From Kalmanozyma brasiliensis GHG001 (lineage: Eukaryota > Basidiomycota > Ustilaginomycetes > Ustilaginales): a stretch of DNA of 64,000 bases. A program made the position numbers and the translations under genes. Positions 1 to 9,941 of the stretch are shown one piece after another; within the stretch, counting starts at the first letter, position 1, and each line of letters opens with the position of its first letter. Where the stretch lies: NCBI RefSeq assembly GCF_000497045.1, contig NW_015961958.1, positions 248,001-312,000 on the forward strand, in the 5' to 3' direction. Below the pieces are notes generated by a model that did no database searches, was not told where the DNA came from, and saw only the letters and a list, made by a program, of their open reading frames with translations.

Positions 1-27
1 TACTGTACAAGTAGCGACGACGAACCA

Positions 28-2511
28 TCAACCTTGACTGATATCCCCATCGCCCGTAAAGAACGATCTCCTCGTCGGCGTGCTCGCCCCGCTCCTCGAG
101 CGCGCACTGGCAAACGTCGAAGTGGCATCGATCACAGGCGTCGTTGCGTCATCATCGTCCTCGTCAACCACCACCGCGTCCCTCTCCGCCGGATACAAGT
201 CCGCATCTCCGTCCTCCTCCACCGAGAAGAAGCTCCTTCTAGCGCCGCCGACACTGGCGTCGGCGCTGAGAGGGTCGAGCGCGGCGGCGTCCCTCGCTGC
301 GAGACGCGCTGTTTTGCGCTCTTCATGCTTTCGCGAGGCGACCGAGTTGCTGAACAGCGGAAGCAGATACTTCTGGTCGATGGCTTGGAACCATTGACCG
401 TCCTTCATGACCAGCCCGGCGCGGTCGAGAAGCTGTTTGGCGGGCGAAGACGTCGTTCCGTCGGCAGAAGAGGCCTCCTGCACAGCTCGGCGGATCTCGC
501 TCAAGCTGGGTTGCGTACCAGCGTAGGGTGTTGACGCAGAACGGCCATGCGCCAAGCTCGGGGTCTGGAATCCGCTACCCATCGGACTGAGGGGCGAGAG
601 ATCGCCAGTGCCGATACCAGGCGTGGACGAGCCCGAAGGAAGGTTCTCTGAGGAAAAGTAGGGCGGATCGTCCTCCTCTTCCAAGTCATCCGCAAAGCCG
701 CCTCGATTGATGCCGCCTTTTGTGACGGCACCGCTGCTGTTGTTGCGAGCGTACACCGAACTGCTGAGGCTGTGTTGTCGGCTGTGCGGCGCACTGAGCG
801 AGTCGCGCGGGGTGGGAGGATCGCTGCCATCGCGGTAGTCTCCCTTGAGTCCGGAGGGGTATCGCTTGCCTTGCCGTGTCAGTCCCGCGCGCTCAGAGGC
901 ATCCCGGTAGCTCCCCGAGTCCATGTATGTCCTCCTCGCCATACCTCGCAGCCGCATCACATCGTCCTGGTCCTCGTCGTCGTCCGATTCGCCCTCGTCG
1001 TCCTGCACTCCAGTGCGGATACCCAGGATCTCGAGCATCTGCGCGGTCGTACCACCAAACACGATCACGGTCAGCACCACTGTGACCAATACCGTCGTCT
1101 GCAGTGGAATCGAATTATCGCCCTCGATACCAGCCGAGAGCGCGAAGCCGACCGCACCTCGCAGACCAGCCCAGAAGAGCATGATCTGATACTGTCGCGG
1201 CAGCTCCTCCTCGCCACTGCCACGGGGCACGCCGCCACCTCCGGTCGCCCTTGCACGTCGATTGTTGCGAGTGCGTTTGAACGCATTGACCGCGCCGGCG
1301 ATGGGGAATACTGCACAATACCGCGAGATGACGACGGCCAGAACAGTGACAATGATGAGCAGCGGCTTGTACACGAGATAGTCCTGCGTGAAAAGACTCA
1401 GGCCGAGATAGATGAAGATGAAGTTCTCCGAGAGATTGGCCAGCGTCTGGAAGGTGTAGCGTGTGGTCCGCTGGGTGCGATGTGACATGTTGTGGTAGGC
1501 ATAGTGCTTGAGCGTGATACCGCAGAAGAGGAGCGAGACGATACCGCTCATGGTGACGCCGTTGCTGAAGAAGTAGCTCATGTAGGCGATGAGTACCACG
1601 AGGCAGCTTTCGAGCTGCGGGAACGAGCCGAGGCGCGAGTGCTTGAGCATGAGCGAACACGCCAGACCGAAGCAGACGCCGAGGAACATCGAGACGGTGA
1701 AGACGACCAAGAAGAGGCCGATACCGTGGAACACGGACGAGACGTAGATTTCCTTGCCGCGGAAGGTGGAGAGCACATCGAACATGACGATGGACACGGC
1801 GTCGTTGAGAATGCTCTCGCCAAAGATGATCGAGTATAGCTTGGGGTCCACCTTGTACGTGTTGAAGATGGCGAGGATGGTGACTGGATCAGTTGCACTC
1901 AGAGTAGAGCCAAAGATGAGACATTCGAGCAGCGTGAGCGAGATGGACTCGAGCTGAAGGAGCGACCACAGATAGACGATGACACCAATGACGACGGCAC
2001 TGATGACGGTGCCGGCAAACGCAAAGACGAGAATGGTGCCGAAATTGCGGAAGAAGTTCTCCTGTCGAAGGTCGTAGCCGGAAGCAAGGATGATGGGGGG
2101 CAGCAGCACGTTGAGCATGATGCTGTTGCTGAAGCTGAGCATCGCCTGGACATCTTCTCCGGGACCGATACGGAGACAGACGCCGACAAACATGCCGGCA
2201 AAGAGACCGACGATGGTCTCATGCACTGCGGTGATGCGTTTGACTTTGAGGTAGTAGGATGTCAAGAAGGAGAGGATGAGGAGCGTGAGCACGAGGAAAA
2301 TGGCGATGGAAGAGTCTCGTTCTGCTTGCTCTGCATCCGGGATGGGAAGAGGCTCTGCTGTTTCTGTCGGCGTGGCGATCACGGTAGAGACGACCGTGGT
2401 GGGTGAGGGTGCCAACGTCGGGGTGCCTTTCTCTGGGTACTGTGCTGCGACGGTCGCCATTGCTACCAGAAGCAGCAGCACAGCGCCTCTCAGCATTTTG
2501 GTGACCGCCAT
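28..2511 (-). CDS. NHX1: Endosomal/vacuolar Na+(K+)/H+ exchanger, Nhx1 type
   Basis: This 827-residue CPA1-family cation/proton antiporter would exchange luminal protons for cytosolic Na+ or K+ in late endosome or vacuole membranes. What is seen: a hydrophobic N-terminal signal-like segment (about residues 5-24), then about a dozen membrane spans between 68 and 495. Family motifs include LLPPII (about 136-141, the amiloride-site region), SATDPVT (205-211), FGESILNDAV (230-239), SENFIFIYLG (361-370) and WAGLRGAVGFAL (447-458). Residues 500-827 form a hydrophilic, acidic, Ser-rich cytosolic tail, longer than in yeast Nhx1 (about 630 residues). The ATG at 2511 is used because it opens the signal-like segment. 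It diverges from NIC96 across 651 bp. Plasma-membrane Nha1-type exchangers are a different family and do not fit. The family call is secure; the organelle is inferred from the N-terminal signal and motif set. Confidence 0.93.
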   Translation of the reverse strand: MAVTKMLRGAVLLLLVAMATVAAQYPEKGTPTLAPSPTTVVSTVIATPTETAEPLPIPDAEQAERDSSIAIFLVLTLLILSFLTSYYLKVKRITAVHETIVGLFAGMFVGVCLRIGPGEDVQAMLSFSNSIMLNVLLPPIILASGYDLRQENFFRNFGTILVFAFAGTVISAVVIGVIVYLWSLLQLESISLTLLECLIFGSTLSATDPVTILAIFNTYKVDPKLYSIIFGESILNDAVSIVMFDVLSTFRGKEIYVSSVFHGIGLFLVVFTVSMFLGVCFGLACSLMLKHSRLGSFPQLESCLVVLIAYMSYFFSNGVTMSGIVSLLFCGITLKHYAYHNMSHRTQRTTRYTFQTLANLSENFIFIYLGLSLFTQDYLVYKPLLIIVTVLAVVISRYCAVFPIAGAVNAFKRTRNNRRARATGGGGVPRGSGEEELPRQYQIMLFWAGLRGAVGFALSAGIEGDNSIPLQTTVLVTVVLTVIVFGGTTAQMLEILGIRTGVQDDEGESDDDEDQDDVMRLRGMARRTYMDSGSYRDASERAGLTRQGKRYPSGLKGDYRDGSDPPTPRDSLSAPHSRQHSLSSSVYARNNSSGAVTKGGINRGGFADDLEEEDDPPYFSSENLPSGSSTPGIGTGDLSPLSPMGSGFQTPSLAHGRSASTPYAGTQPSLSEIRRAVQEASSADGTTSSPAKQLLDRAGLVMKDGQWFQAIDQKYLLPLFSNSVASRKHEERKTARLAARDAAALDPLSADASVGGARRSFFSVEEDGDADLYPAERDAVVVDEDDDDATTPVIDATSTFASARSRSGASTPTRRSFFTGDGDISQG

Positions 2512-3162
2512 CTCGGCCTTGGCTTGGGCTGGAAGCAGATCTCGGAAGAGCGCAGTCGGGCCTGATGGAATGGAGCGAAGTCTTCAGAGGTAGACGAGAT
2601 CCATAGATAGACTTCTTGGCGAGATGCGAGCTCGTTCGTACACAGGAAAAGCGACGTCGCTGTTCGCTCAGTGATGGCAGAATTGAAAGTAGAAGGTGGT
2701 AGTGGCTCGTGGAAGGGGCGTAGACGAGAAGATTGTAGATCATGGTTTCGAGATACAAGGAGCGGAGTTGGAGAAATCCCGAATGGCTTCCCGCGGCCAG
2801 ACAAGCCGACAAGTTATGCACGATCCGTGCATGCAGCCGAGCCGAAGACCCTTTCATAGTTCACACACTCTAACACCTTCAAAGTGGATCTTAGCCCCGA
2901 TCTCTCGTCGACGCGAAAGAAATCAAGGTCAAAGCGGTGAGGTGAGGTGTCGGTGTTGTTCGACCATCTTTCTTCTCATCAACCTCTTCCTCCCATTCCG
3001 CAGTTGCGTGACGATCATCGTGCTGCTTGACAAGACAGCAACAAGCTTCACCGTCCACTGCCTCGGCTTCAGCTTCAGCTTCACTTGCGACAGTCACGCA
3101 CTCCCTCTCCACACTTGGCTGACACGCAGCAGCGTCGCAAAACGCGCAGTCGATCCGCAAAG
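2512..3162. promoter_or_regulatory. Divergent intergenic region NHX1 / NIC96
   Basis: This 651 bp stretch separates two divergent start codons and must hold both promoters and 5' leaders. The part before NIC96 (about 2960-3160) is pyrimidine-rich, typical of fungal 5' leaders. Short ORFs exist but none shows recognisable protein features. I see no RNA gene or repeat. Confidence 0.5.
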
Positions 3163-5898
3163 ATGAACGACTATCCTATGGACGCTGCGCCGCAGTCGCT
3201 GTCCGAGCTCCTTCAGCAATCAAGAAAACTCACAAATCATCTTGGTCGCTCTGATCTCCCTCAGATCCAGCTTGGCCTCGATCAGATCGAGAACCAGAGT
3301 CGCAAACTCGTCTCCAAAGGCCTCCGATCCGGTTCCGCCCAGCCCGGAGATGCTCGCGCTCACTACTTTCTCGCCAATGGCGGTATCGATGCAGCGCAAC
3401 TCGCTGATACCATCAACTCGGCCAACATCGCAAGCACCTTCGAACCTCTTCAGCCTATCTACGACACGGATGTAGAGAGCTACCTCACACACGAGCATCA
3501 GCAAGTCATCATCAGCGCCATCGAACAAGGCAGACGCGAGACGCTCCAGGACTTCCATCGCAACCTGGATCGCACTATGCACCGCGACTGGGAGAGGCAG
3601 AAGCGCAAGATCCTTGAAGAGCTTGGACAACATCAGCCATCAAGCACGCCAACAGCAGGTCGTGACGTCGATCTCGATGCTTCCCGTTCTGGTTTCGGCG
3701 CATCTACTTCAGCACACACTTTGCCCGCCGGCTCCAACGCTACCTCGCAGATGCACGGCAAGATGGCTCGCTATCAGATGGTCGTCTCCAGACTCAATTC
3801 GTCTCGTCTCGAAGGCTACAGCCTGGCGTTGGCGCACGCCTTCATCGATGCCATCTCTGGCCTCGGCGAGGATGCAAAGAACAAAGAACTGCAAGAGAGC
3901 TGGAAGGCGCTCGCTTCCATGGTACGAGAACAGAATGTCCGCAATGGCGAGTTCAGTGCCAAGCCCATCAAGGAGCGACAATACGCCCCTGCTTATGTCG
4001 ACCTCAAAGGCTGGAACGGCGTGGATGGCATCGATCTCCGCAAGGAGCTCATCGATGGCTCAAAAGCTTTCCTGGAGAACGAGTTCGAGGAGCACATGGA
4101 GCAGGTCATCGCCGCCAATCCCGTCCTAGCACAGCGCGGCGGTGCACCCACCGTTCGTTCCACAGTCAGCGCCTTCCTTCGTGTTCAGCATCTCAGCTCC
4201 ACCAACCAGTGGAGATCCGACTTGGCCAAAGAGCTTGATGCATCCACCAATGTGCCCATCTGGGCCGAGCTTTACTTCCTGCTCCGCATCGGCAAGGCCC
4301 GAGAAGCGCTCGAATGCGCGTCTGAAAACGAGAACCGCATCCGCTCTACCGACCCCTCCTTCCTCGCCTACCTCAAAGCCTGGGTGGACTCGCCCGACCG
4401 CCGTCTGCCGCGTCTGCTCAAGGACCGCTTCATCGCAGAATACAACTCTCGCTTCCGCACGCTGCCCGAGGTGCACGATCCGTACAAGCTTGGTCTGTAC
4501 AAGCTCATCGGCAGGATCGACGTGTCGAAGAAGTTCCCCACGCTTCTCACCTCAAGCATCCAGAACTGGCTGTGGCTGCAGCTCAGCATGGTCCGTGAGA
4601 CCTACGATGAGGATGCCGATGCTCAAGACTCGGTGCGCGATCGCTTCACGCTGGCAGATCTGGGCGCCAAGGTGGAGAAGTTTGGCGAGTCGTACTTTGA
4701 CCCCAAGGGCAACCGACCGCTGTTCTACTTCCGCCTGCTGCTGCTGTGCGGCCAGTTCGAAAAGGCAGTCGGCTTCCTGTTTTCGCGCTCGGCTCATCAG
4801 GTGGATGCGATCCACTTCGCCGTGGTCCTTGCCTACTATGGCTTGCTGCGGGTTCCTTCGCAGGCAGTCTCGTCGCAGGTCGAATATCTGGTGGCCGAGT
4901 CGGACGGACAGGGCGGCAGCATCGCCTCGATCGACTTTGCCAAGCTGGTGCAACGCTACGTGCGTACCTTCTCGCAGACATCGCGCCGAGATGCACTGCA
5001 GTATCTGTACCTGATCTGCTTGCACGCGGATGTGGCCGAGCCAGTAGGATCCGAGCAGGTGCGACGCTGCCACGACCTGATCCGCGCGTTGGTGCTCGAA
5101 GCCCACCCGACCGAGTTCCAGGAGCTGCTGGGCGATGTGCGAACCAACGGCGCTAAGACGCCCGGTCTAATCGAGAGGAACCTGCCTCTGATCAAGATCA
5201 AGAACGAGCGCGAATTCCTCTCCACGATTGTGCAGGTGGCTGCGACGCAGTGCGACATGGCGCACCGCACCGAGTCGGCCATCCTGTTGTACAATCTGGC
5301 GGGTCAGCACGACACCGTGGTGGCTGTACTCAACAAGGAGCTCGGTGCGCGACTCACCGAACCCAGCAGCGCCGCAGAATGGAAGTCGACGGGTCTTTCT
5401 TCCGGTGCCTCGTTCTCAGCGGCCAGCAACCTGGTCACGCTCGCCACTGCCATCCTCGACACGTACGAGAAGCAGTTCGGCTATTCGGGCAAGAACCGCG
5501 ATACCTGCCGTCGACTGCTGGAGCTCAAGAAGGCGGTGGGCCTGCACAGCGAAGGCCACAACCTGCAGGCGTTACAGACCATCGAAGCGCTGCGCATCCT
5601 GCCTCTGGATGCCGAGTCGAGAAAGGACGTGGTGGCCATCACGCGCAAGGCGGAAGAGTTCAAAGAGGTGGACGAGAACATTGCACGCAACTTTTCCGAG
5701 ATTGTGCTGATGACCATGACGATCCTGTACAAGCTGCATCAGGAGCTCAAGGAGAGCATCCACAGGAGCGGCACGAGCGCGATGGACGAGTACCGCGCGC
5801 AGGCGCGGGCGTTGATGATGTGGGCGGGTATGCTGCGCTTCCGCATGAGCAGCGAAACGTACAGCCAGCTGACACGATTGGATGTATTCATCCACTAA
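3163..5898 (+). CDS. NIC96: Nucleoporin Nic96/Nup93, nuclear pore inner-ring scaffold
   Basis: This 911-residue protein matches the Nic96/Nup93 family, the alpha-solenoid scaffold of the inner ring of the nuclear pore, which also anchors the Nsp1 channel complex through its N-terminus. What is seen: an N-terminal hydrophilic helical region (about 1-160) with coiled-coil character, then a long helical solenoid. Family-like stretches include the block with AELYFLLRIGKAREAL and the block with FYFRLLLLCGQFEKAVGFL, and the extreme C-terminus is helical. Length is close to yeast Nic96 (839). The open frame extends upstream to 3085, but the ATG at 3163 (context AAAGATGAAC) begins the conserved-looking protein and the preceding codons are low complexity, so it was chosen. 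Downstream is CDF (same strand, 594 bp away). No intron is needed. Confidence 0.92.
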   Translation: MNDYPMDAAPQSLSELLQQSRKLTNHLGRSDLPQIQLGLDQIENQSRKLVSKGLRSGSAQPGDARAHYFLANGGIDAAQLADTINSANIASTFEPLQPIYDTDVESYLTHEHQQVIISAIEQGRRETLQDFHRNLDRTMHRDWERQKRKILEELGQHQPSSTPTAGRDVDLDASRSGFGASTSAHTLPAGSNATSQMHGKMARYQMVVSRLNSSRLEGYSLALAHAFIDAISGLGEDAKNKELQESWKALASMVREQNVRNGEFSAKPIKERQYAPAYVDLKGWNGVDGIDLRKELIDGSKAFLENEFEEHMEQVIAANPVLAQRGGAPTVRSTVSAFLRVQHLSSTNQWRSDLAKELDASTNVPIWAELYFLLRIGKAREALECASENENRIRSTDPSFLAYLKAWVDSPDRRLPRLLKDRFIAEYNSRFRTLPEVHDPYKLGLYKLIGRIDVSKKFPTLLTSSIQNWLWLQLSMVRETYDEDADAQDSVRDRFTLADLGAKVEKFGESYFDPKGNRPLFYFRLLLLCGQFEKAVGFLFSRSAHQVDAIHFAVVLAYYGLLRVPSQAVSSQVEYLVAESDGQGGSIASIDFAKLVQRYVRTFSQTSRRDALQYLYLICLHADVAEPVGSEQVRRCHDLIRALVLEAHPTEFQELLGDVRTNGAKTPGLIERNLPLIKIKNEREFLSTIVQVAATQCDMAHRTESAILLYNLAGQHDTVVAVLNKELGARLTEPSSAAEWKSTGLSSGASFSAASNLVTLATAILDTYEKQFGYSGKNRDTCRRLLELKKAVGLHSEGHNLQALQTIEALRILPLDAESRKDVVAITRKAEEFKEVDENIARNFSEIVLMTMTILYKLHQELKESIHRSGTSAMDEYRAQARALMMWAGMLRFRMSSETYSQLTRLDVFIH

Positions 5899-6492
5899 TG
5901 CACTGCACTTCGTAGCGGCTTGATTGGAAGATGTCGAGGTCACGCCGTTGTGCACTCATACAACTTTTCAATGTCATTCACTGCCAAGCACGCAATGTTG
6001 AGGACATGACAATCAGATCTGACCTTGTTTGCGAGCGGACCCTGAGAGCAGCTCTCCGACGGAAGCGACCTTGGTCGGCTTTGTCGCAAGAAAGGCCTGC
6101 GCCAAGTCGTATCTGGCAATGTGACTGTCATCTGCGTTCGATGCGATTGGCTGAGGAGCATGCGAGGTTGATCACGTTGCCCTCGAAAAGCAATGCCAAG
6201 AAAAAGGGCAGAAGAAAAGTCGATTTTTGCAAAACGCCGGCGAACAATTGAGCCGCTCGCCGCCCGGACCGTGCGGCGCAGGACCCCAGACCAATTTTTT
6301 CATAGCCGATAAGGCGATCTGATAGCAGCAAAGCAGCAGCCTGCGGTGAGGCGGAGAGGCTGTGTCAAGTGTCAAACGCGCGCCGCGGTACACAACCGCA
6401 CCCTGACAGATTTGTTTGCCTCATCATCCGTTCCGAGTACACAAGCCTTCCTTCTCCTCACCACCATCTCCCCTCGATTGGACGACGACAAC
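5899..6492. other. Intergenic region NIC96 to CDF transporter
   Basis: This 594 bp stretch holds the 3' end of NIC96 and the promoter of the CDF gene. It includes an inverted CCAAT (ATTGG) near 6149 and a short run of T near 6294-6300. I see no supported gene. Confidence 0.4.
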
Positions 6493-8085
6493 ATGTCGCA
6501 CATCATCTCATCCGCCATGTCCGTGGCGCAGCAGAAGCTGGGCACTACCTCGTCTTCCAACGATGGCCCCGATCATCAACCCGGCCTCTCTCCCCCACTC
6601 TCCCCCACCGGCGAACAGGACATCGAGCTCACTGCGCCTACCCTCGCAGCAACTCGCTACTCTTCGCGTCGCCCGACTACGGCGCCTTCATCTCCTCTTC
6701 CGCCCCATCTGCAAAAGTACCAGAACAACATGGGCAAAGACATTACGGTCGACGTCAACATCGGTCCCAGCACCTCCTCTGCCTACGCTCGTGCTCAGGG
6801 CAGCGCCGCTTTCCACCATGCTCACAAGCACCATGGTCGCTCCTCTTCGCCTTCGCCCGCAACCGCGCCTTTGCCGGCCGCGCAAGGCGATGCTGAAGCC
6901 AATCTGGATGTACCTGCCGAGGCTGTTGCCGCCGCTGGCCCTTCTCGCTCGCGCGCCAGCTCCTTGGGCTTCGCCGGTCTGGGGCCCATGACGCCCGGCA
7001 CAGAAGAGACCGACCCGCTCCTCCTTCGATCGCGCCTGGTCGAAGAGTCCGAGATTCGTCGTCGCCACTCGGGCAAGGGCAAGAACAAGCGTAGCGAGCG
7101 TCAGATTCGCAACTTCTACGAAGCGCAGAACGAGCACATCGAGCGTCTGCTCAAGCCCATCTCGGCCCACGCGGACGAGGACAAGCAGGCGCAGGAAGCC
7201 TCTGCGCTCAAGGTCAAGATCGCCGTCTACGGCTCCATCATTGCCAACTTTGCGCTCGCAGCGCTGCAGATGTACGCCGCCGTCAGCTCGCTCTCGCTCT
7301 CGCTGTTTGCCACCGCTGCCGACTCGGTGTTCGATCCGTTTGCCAACCTGGTGCTCAACTGGCTGCACCGCAAGAGCGAGAAGGTGGACGATCGCAAGTG
7401 GCCCATTGGCGGATCGCGATTCGAGCCCATTGGCAACATCACCTATGCCGCTCTCATGGGTATGGTCTCGGCGATCTTGGTGGTCGAATCGATCCAGGAG
7501 CTGGCTACCGGCGATGGGGACAGGAAGCTGCACATCCCGGCGCTCATCGCTGTCGGTGTCGCCTTCACCACCAAAGCCGTGCTGGCGGTCTACTGCTTCG
7601 GTCTGCGCAAGTACAGCTCCCAAGTCGAGGTGCTCTACCAGGATCACCGCAACGACCTCTTCATCAATGGCTTTGGTATCTTCACCTCTGCAGCGGGTGC
7701 TACCATCGCGGGCTGGATCGATCCTGCCGGAGCGTTGGTCATCTCGACCGCCATCATCATTTCCTGGACCCGCACTGCGTTTGGCGAGTTCAAGACCCTC
7801 GCTGGCGCCGCGGCCCCAACCGACTTTTTGCAGCTCGTCACGTACAACGCCGCCCTGTTCAGCGACGAAATCCAGGCGATCGAGAGCGTACGCGCCTACA
7901 GCTCCGGTCCGAGGTACATTGTCGAGATCGATATCGTCATGCATCCCGAGACGCCGCTGTGGAAGAGCCACGATCTGAGCCAGGCGCTGCAGGACAACTT
8001 GGAGAGTCTCCCCATGGTCGAAAGGGCCTTTATTCATGTCGACCACGAGGTCGAGCACGCTTTCGAGCACAAGAAGGGTGTCTAG
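6493..8085 (+). CDS. Cation diffusion facilitator, Mn-type metal/proton antiporter
   Basis: A 530-residue cation diffusion facilitator that would move divalent metal out of the cytosol into an organelle in exchange for protons. The transporter domain spans about residues 238-525. Membrane spans begin near 240 (AVYGSIIANFALAALQMYAA), and a soluble ferredoxin-like C-terminal domain lies at about 440-520. Metal-site motifs are DSVFD (277-281) in the second span and DHRND (384-388) in the fifth. Two DxxxD motifs are the signature of the Mn group rather than the Zn group (HxxxD/DxxxD), so manganese is the best substrate guess. Residues 1-235 are a long hydrophilic Ser/Pro-rich extension, presumably cytosolic. 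The start at 6493 was chosen over the upstream open frame because of its ACAACATG context and the loss of sensible sequence before it. It ends 56 bp from the converging ThrRS gene. Confidence 0.88.
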   Translation: MSHIISSAMSVAQQKLGTTSSSNDGPDHQPGLSPPLSPTGEQDIELTAPTLAATRYSSRRPTTAPSSPLPPHLQKYQNNMGKDITVDVNIGPSTSSAYARAQGSAAFHHAHKHHGRSSSPSPATAPLPAAQGDAEANLDVPAEAVAAAGPSRSRASSLGFAGLGPMTPGTEETDPLLLRSRLVEESEIRRRHSGKGKNKRSERQIRNFYEAQNEHIERLLKPISAHADEDKQAQEASALKVKIAVYGSIIANFALAALQMYAAVSSLSLSLFATAADSVFDPFANLVLNWLHRKSEKVDDRKWPIGGSRFEPIGNITYAALMGMVSAILVVESIQELATGDGDRKLHIPALIAVGVAFTTKAVLAVYCFGLRKYSSQVEVLYQDHRNDLFINGFGIFTSAAGATIAGWIDPAGALVISTAIIISWTRTAFGEFKTLAGAAAPTDFLQLVTYNAALFSDEIQAIESVRAYSSGPRYIVEIDIVMHPETPLWKSHDLSQALQDNLESLPMVERAFIHVDHEVEHAFEHKKGV

Positions 8086-8141
8086 TAGTCGAAACGACCA
8101 ATTGTAAATGCTTTTCTGGATGATTGCTGTCAACTTGTGTG

Positions 8142-9737
8142 TTACCAACTATGCCCACGATCCAATTTGCAAAAGAGCTCACGCAACTCTTTAATGTCGT
8201 ACTGACCCCCTTTGGCCTGGCCTTCGCCACTCCATCCCCCCTTGGCGGCTAACTCCTTCAACCTCGCCGGCGCACTCTTATCGTCCCGCCTCCGGACATT
8301 GACCGTGTTGGTCTCCATCTCCCTCTCGCCGACCACGAGAATGTAGTTGTACCGCGCCAGCTGGGCTTTGCGGACGAGCTTGCCGAGTTTTTCGTTTTGC
8401 GCGTTGTGTTCCCGATCGACGTAGAATCTTTGGAGGTGTCGTTCGGACGACACGGCGGGCGAGGTGGACGGGTGGATCCCCAGAGAGAGGTACTTTGTGA
8501 GGCCTTCTGCGTATTGTGTGAGTTGGGGATTGTTCGTCTGGGCAGGAATGACGATGGCTTGACGAGGTGAGAGCCAGAACGGCCACCAACCGGCCGTTTG
8601 CTCGATGAGAATCGCCATGAACCTCTCTACACTACCCAGGATGGCGCGGTGGATCATCACCGGTACACCCCGACCCTCTTTGGAAGAGGGATCGGCGTAC
8701 GACAGATCGAAGCGTCGTGGCAATTGAAAATCCAACTGAATCGTCGCCGTTTGATGTCGTCTCCCTTGACCGTCTACGAGACGAATGTCGATCTTGGGCC
8801 CGTAAAATGCGCCATCGCCCGCGTTGAGTTCCCACGCTCGACCACTGGCGTCGAGGGCCGCTTTCAACGCCGTTTCCGCCCGATCCCACTCTTCGACCTC
8901 CCCAATAAACGATTCTTCCGGACGAGTCGAAAGGACCAGTTCAAAGGAGCTGAACCCAAAGGTATCGTATGCACTCGTGAGCATGGCCAACATGCTCTCG
9001 ATCTCCTCCGCTACCTGGTCGGGTGTGCAGAACACATGTGCGTCATCCTGATGAAACCGTCTGACCCTCGTCAACCCGGTCAGTGCGCCCGAGGCCTCGT
9101 TGCGATGCAACGGCGAGAACTCGGCGTACCGAATGGGCAGATCGCGATACGACCGCTCCTGGGAGGCAAAGATCAAACAGTGCCCTGGACAGTTCATCGG
9201 TTTCAACCCGAACGACTCGTCCTCCTTGCCTTCCCCAATCGAACAACACGCCGACCGCCCCTCCACACTGCTCGCCTGAGGAGGGGAAGTGGTGCGGGTA
9301 AGACGCTCCTTGTACCCCTCAGCAGCAAACATGTCATCCCGATAGTTGTCCCAGTGTCCACTACGCTTCCAGAGGGAGGTCTTGTACAGTTGAGGCGATT
9401 GCACCTCGTCGTAGCCGTAGACGTCGTAGAGGTCGCGTACGACACGCTCGACTTTGCGCGCCAACCGCATGCCGTGTGGCAGAATGAAAGGTGTTCCCGG
9501 CGAAGAGTCGTGTGTGAGAAAGAGGGATTGCGATTTGCCGATCGAACGGTGGTCGTTGGTAGAGGTGGGGGAGGGATCGGTCGAGGTCGAGGGAACGGGG
9601 TTGCTGGAGGACGAAGAGGAGGCCCTCCATTGCGATGATGCAGCTGCGACGGCTCGAGCTCGAGGTGAGGGCCGTGTGACTGCTAGTGTGCTGCGCAGCA
9701 TTGTACGAGCGAGCAGCTCGGGCCCGTGACGACTCAT
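8142..9737 (-). CDS. MST1: Mitochondrial threonyl-tRNA synthetase
   Basis: This 531-residue class II aminoacyl-tRNA synthetase would charge mitochondrial tRNA-Thr. What is seen: an Arg/Ser/Ala-rich presequence-like N-terminus (13-45), class II motif 1 region (GTPFILPHGMRL, about 81-92), KPMNCPGHCLIF (179-190), motif 2 TRVRRFHQDDAH (223-234), motif 3 VMIHRAILGSVERF in the 380s-390s, and a C-terminal anticodon-binding domain. The active-site zinc ligands of ThrRS are present (Cys of NCPGH, His of QDDAH, His of MIHRAI). The N-terminal editing domain of cytosolic ThrRS is absent, as in yeast Mst1 (462 residues). A Ser/Cys/Gly-rich insert at about 148-174 interrupts the catalytic core. Two in-frame ATGs are possible, 9737 and 9701; the second places the presequence directly at the N-terminus. 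It converges on CDF (56 bp). Confidence 0.93.
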   Translation of the reverse strand: MSRHGPELLARTMLRSTLAVTRPSPRARAVAAASSQWRASSSSSSNPVPSTSTDPSPTSTNDHRSIGKSQSLFLTHDSSPGTPFILPHGMRLARKVERVVRDLYDVYGYDEVQSPQLYKTSLWKRSGHWDNYRDDMFAAEGYKERLTRTTSPPQASSVEGRSACCSIGEGKEDESFGLKPMNCPGHCLIFASQERSYRDLPIRYAEFSPLHRNEASGALTGLTRVRRFHQDDAHVFCTPDQVAEEIESMLAMLTSAYDTFGFSSFELVLSTRPEESFIGEVEEWDRAETALKAALDASGRAWELNAGDGAFYGPKIDIRLVDGQGRRHQTATIQLDFQLPRRFDLSYADPSSKEGRGVPVMIHRAILGSVERFMAILIEQTAGWWPFWLSPRQAIVIPAQTNNPQLTQYAEGLTKYLSLGIHPSTSPAVSSERHLQRFYVDREHNAQNEKLGKLVRKAQLARYNYILVVGEREMETNTVNVRRRDDKSAPARLKELAAKGGWSGEGQAKGGQYDIKELRELFCKLDRGHSW

Positions 9738-9941
9738 CTTGCTGCGATGTAGATGGTGTAGGCAAGGGTGCAGGAAGAAATGCTCGCAAAGCTGTCAAAA
9801 AAGGCGTTTCGTGGAGCGATCTGCCCCGGACACGCTCTAACAATTTAAAAAATTATCACGTCGCCATTTCGGCGCCATCATGCTCTGCGAAATGCTAGTC
9901 GGTGTATGTATGCTACCTCTACAGTGCCGGGAGTGTACGTT

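Noticed and set aside
6688..8148. A 486-codon antisense frame across the CDF gene
   Set aside because: Composition mirrors the CDF codons and shows no domain; the sense frame contains both DxxxD metal motifs.
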